From: an uncultured Dokdonella sp.
GTDB lineage: Bacteria; Pseudomonadota; Gammaproteobacteria; Xanthomonadales; Rhodanobacteraceae
Direction: 5' to 3'
NCBI GenBank assembly: GCA_934526015.1
Contig: CAKSZY010000004.1
Location: 101,435 to 165,434, forward strand
DNA length: 64,000 nt
Shown: positions 63,101-64,000 of the stretch, piece by piece
Position numbering within the stretch: position 1 is the stretch's first letter
Layout: the number at the start of each line of letters is the position of its first letter
Position numbers and translations under genes: made by a program
The notes under the pieces: model-generated
The model's input: the letters and a program-made list of their open reading frames with translations, nothing else
What the model was told of the DNA's origin: nothing
The model's database searches: none

Positions 63101-63296
63101 GCCGCTGGTCATCGCCAGCGGCGCCGGTGCCGCCGGCCGTTTCAACATGGGCCTCGTCATCACCACCGGCCTCGCGATCGGCACGCTGTTCACCCTCTTC
63201 GTGGTGCCGGCGTTCTACATGCTGCTCGCCGAGGACCATCACGGCGAAGCCAGGAAGCGCATCGAGAACGACGCCACCCCCGCGCCCCTGCACTGA
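60189..63296 (+). CDS. RND multidrug efflux permease (HAE1 family)
   Basis: 1035 aa with AAGGAA upstream. N-terminus MKFTDLFINKPVLAIVVALL and HAE1 marks: ATDLTVRQYPKTENAVVTV, the proton-relay aspartates in GLVVDDAIIVVENIDRHI (TM4), and TM10-12 region KHGILIVEFANELQRAGK, LRPILMTTAAMVLGVLPLVI. The two halves each have the large periplasmic domain. It exports drugs or lipophilic compounds by proton antiport. Third gene of the operon; the substrate range is unknown. Confidence 0.95.
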   Translation: MKFTDLFINKPVLAIVVALLILVLGLRSATDLTVRQYPKTENAVVTVTTTYYGADAQTVAGFITQPLEAAIAQAQGIDYLSSSSVTGASTITATLQLNYDSNRALTEIQTQISSVTNQLPPQAQQPVISVQVGESIASMYMGFYSETLPSNNITDYVVRVVKPKLDAIDGVQTAELIGGRQFALRAWLDPVRLAAHGITAADVYGALSANNYLAAVGATKGQTVTVALTAATDLHSVGEFRKLVVKQKDGALVRLEDVANVVLGAEEYDSAVALDGNQSVFLGIKTSPDANVLDVIARVRDAFPDIQAQLPTGITGQIAYDATDFINTSIEEVIKTLIEALVIVTLVIFLFMGSFRAVIIPVIAMPLSLIGAFFVMLLLGYTINLITLLALVLAIGLVVDDAIIVVENIDRHIKEEGKTPFQAALVAARELTGPIIAMTIVLVAVYVPIGFQGGLTGALFTEFAFTLAGAVTVSAIIALTLSPMLGSRFLKSEHGGNRFVDFIDRQFDRLHSAYERRLADTLQTWVVPVVMGFVLLALTPLLFITSNSELAPEEDQGIVLGMGTAAPNASPAQVREYLDEMHAVTRTVDEVQQTFQFTGFAGPNSVFTGAKLVPWSERSRNANAIQQELQAKWSGMAGVNAVAFQFPPLPGAQGLPIEVVMSTTEPFENLHEVAQNVLDHLQASGKFWFVDMNLKLDKPQSTVEVDRDMVAALGMTQQDIGSALGAALGGGYVNYFSIAGRSYKVIPQVLQQDRLNPDQVLDNYIRTPAGAVIPASTVATIRNQVVPQALTRFQQLNSVTFQGVAMSQGEAIDFVRDTIRELAPAGYSVDYSGQARQYVNESGGFVITLLFAVIIVYLALAAQFNSLRDPIIILVSVPMALFGALVFINLLPGFTGTGMISTRWSTSLNIYTQVGLVTLMGLISKHGILIVEFANELQRAGKPRLEAIVQAAATRLRPILMTTAAMVLGVLPLVIASGAGAAGRFNMGLVITTGLAIGTLFTLFVVPAFYMLLAEDHHGEARKRIENDATPAPLH

Positions 63297-63353
63297 CACC
63301 GCGACCCACGCCGGATCTCTGCCCGCCCTCCCATGCGCGCCAACGCCAGCGTT

Positions 63354-63383
63354 CCCTTCTCTCCGTTGCCACGGGGAGAAGGG
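63354..63383 (+). repeat. Hairpin after the RND operon (CCCTTCTC / GAGAAGGG type)
   Basis: A 13-bp inverted repeat with one G-T pair (CCCTTCTCTCCGT and ACGGGGAGAAGGG) and a four-base loop, 57 bases past the RND stop. It is related to the hairpins inside the 243-bp array that follows. There is no T-tract, so its role as a terminator is uncertain. Confidence 0.7.
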
Positions 63384-63500
63384 AGGGCATGCGTTTGTCT
63401 CTGAAGTGCAGCTTGCAATCTTGCGACACCACCAGCCTTCCTTCGCCCCGCGCAGCGGGGAGAAGGGACAAGCATGCGTCTTCACCAAAGTGCAGCCGTG

Positions 63501-64000
63501 CATTCTTGCGACAGCGATTGCGGTCCCTTCGCCCCGCGTCAGCGGGGAGAAGGTGGTGCGGCAGCACCGGATGAGGGGCCGTGGGAGGTGGGGAGCGAGT
63601 GGCGTTGCAGCCGTGCGCACGCGCAACTTCGTCGGCGATTGCAGAAAAAGCCCGAAAGCGCCCCTCATCCGCCCTGCCGGGCACCTTCTCCCCGTCGCCA
63701 CGGGGAGAAGGGATAGCTGGCGTTTTCTCTGAAACGCAACTTGCATTCTTGCGACAGCGATTGCCGTCCCTTCGCCCCGCGTCAGCGGGGAGAAGGTGGT
63801 GCGGCAGCACCGGATGAGGGGCCGTGGGAGGTGGGGAGCGAGTGGCGTTGCAGCCGTGCGCACGCGCAACTTCGTCGGCGATTGCAGAAAAAGCCCGAAA
63901 GCGCCCCTCATCCGCCCTGCCGGGCACCTTCTCCCCGTCGCCACGGGGAGAAGGGATAGCTGGCGTTTTCTCTGAAACGCAACTTGCATTCTTGCGACAG
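63501..64000. repeat. 243-bp tandem repeat array (two full copies, third begins at the window end)
   Basis: CATTCTTGCGACAGCGATTG starts at 63501 and 63744, and CATTCTTGCGACAG again at 63987, so the period is exactly 243 bases. Copies 1 and 2 are nearly identical. Each unit has three inverted repeats: CCCCGC/GCGGGG, CCTTCTCCCCGT/ACGGGGAGAAGG with a four-base loop, and a larger pair from about 63549-63577 to about 63667-63693 based on GGATGAGGGGC/GCCCCTCATCC. A shorter related stretch precedes it (63403-63500). Because 243 is a multiple of three, frames stay open across copies on both strands; these are not believed to be genes. Confidence 0.9.

Noticed and set aside
60015-63989. 1300-codon minus-strand open frame opposite the RND permease and the 243-bp array
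   Set aside because: It is antisense of the RND pump. Its 81-residue repeat arises only because the DNA repeat length is divisible by three.
63501-64000. Possible CRISPR array or integron
   Set aside because: Whole 243-base units repeat with no unique spacers, and no cas or integrase gene is nearby.

Overview
The window looks like the replication-origin region of a high-GC gammaproteobacterium of the Xanthomonadales/Lysobacterales. Three things point there: the order gyrB-recF-dnaN-dnaA / rpmH-rnpA-yidC-mnmE diverging at the dnaA-rpmH gap, a tonB-exbB-exbD operon close to gyrB, and an otsA/otsB/GH15 trehalose cluster with a DUF3182 gene. It is chromosomal. I saw no phage, transposase, rRNA or tRNA gene.

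Layout. 1-1555 (-): tonB, exbB and a cut exbD. 1723-3003 (-): an exported TPR protein. 3244-9503 (-): gyrB, recF, dnaN, dnaA. The dnaA-dnaN gap is a candidate oriC, and two parS-type palindromes lie inside recF. 9607-13435 (+): rpmH promoter, rpmH, rnpA, yidC, mnmE. 13436-14436: decayed, weakly coding DNA. 14437-22849: a small hydrophilic protein, an AarF/UbiB-type kinase, a GH15 hydrolase and the trehalose genes. A DUF3182 gene, apparently shortened by a stop codon, and an alpha/beta hydrolase lie between otsA and otsB on the opposite strand. 23157-28709 (+): a glutathione S-transferase, then a coupled DPP4-LemA-DUF2207 operon. 28921-34855 (-): the conserved lptM-dapF-DUF484-xerC-hslV-hslU run, then a hypothetical gene and DUF971. 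34946-41083: two membrane-associated hypothetical proteins, a DUF885 protein, fructose-bisphosphatase and a 2OG-Fe(II) oxygenase. 41120-44989 (-): histidine kinase, response regulator and hybrid kinase. 45088-49359 (+): SDR, saccharopine-dehydrogenase-like protein, EcsC-like protein and a secreted beta-helix protein. 49581-53088: a coupled three-gene envelope operon of unknown function, including a protein with a trypsin-like triad, plus a convergent exported protein. 53449-57078: TPR-GGDEF diguanylate cyclase, secreted protein and histidine phosphatase. 57327-63296 (+): a tripartite RND efflux operon behind a TetR-type palindrome. 63297-64000: a 243-bp tandem array running off the window.

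The most unusual observations are the interrupted DUF3182 gene inside a split trehalose locus, the uncharacterised operon at 49581-52440, several kinds of intergenic repeat (a long inverted repeat, a heptamer tandem between hslV and hslU, and the 243-bp array), and the parS-type sites inside recF. Most other genes are well-known housekeeping families. All calls come from reading the sequence; no database search was run.
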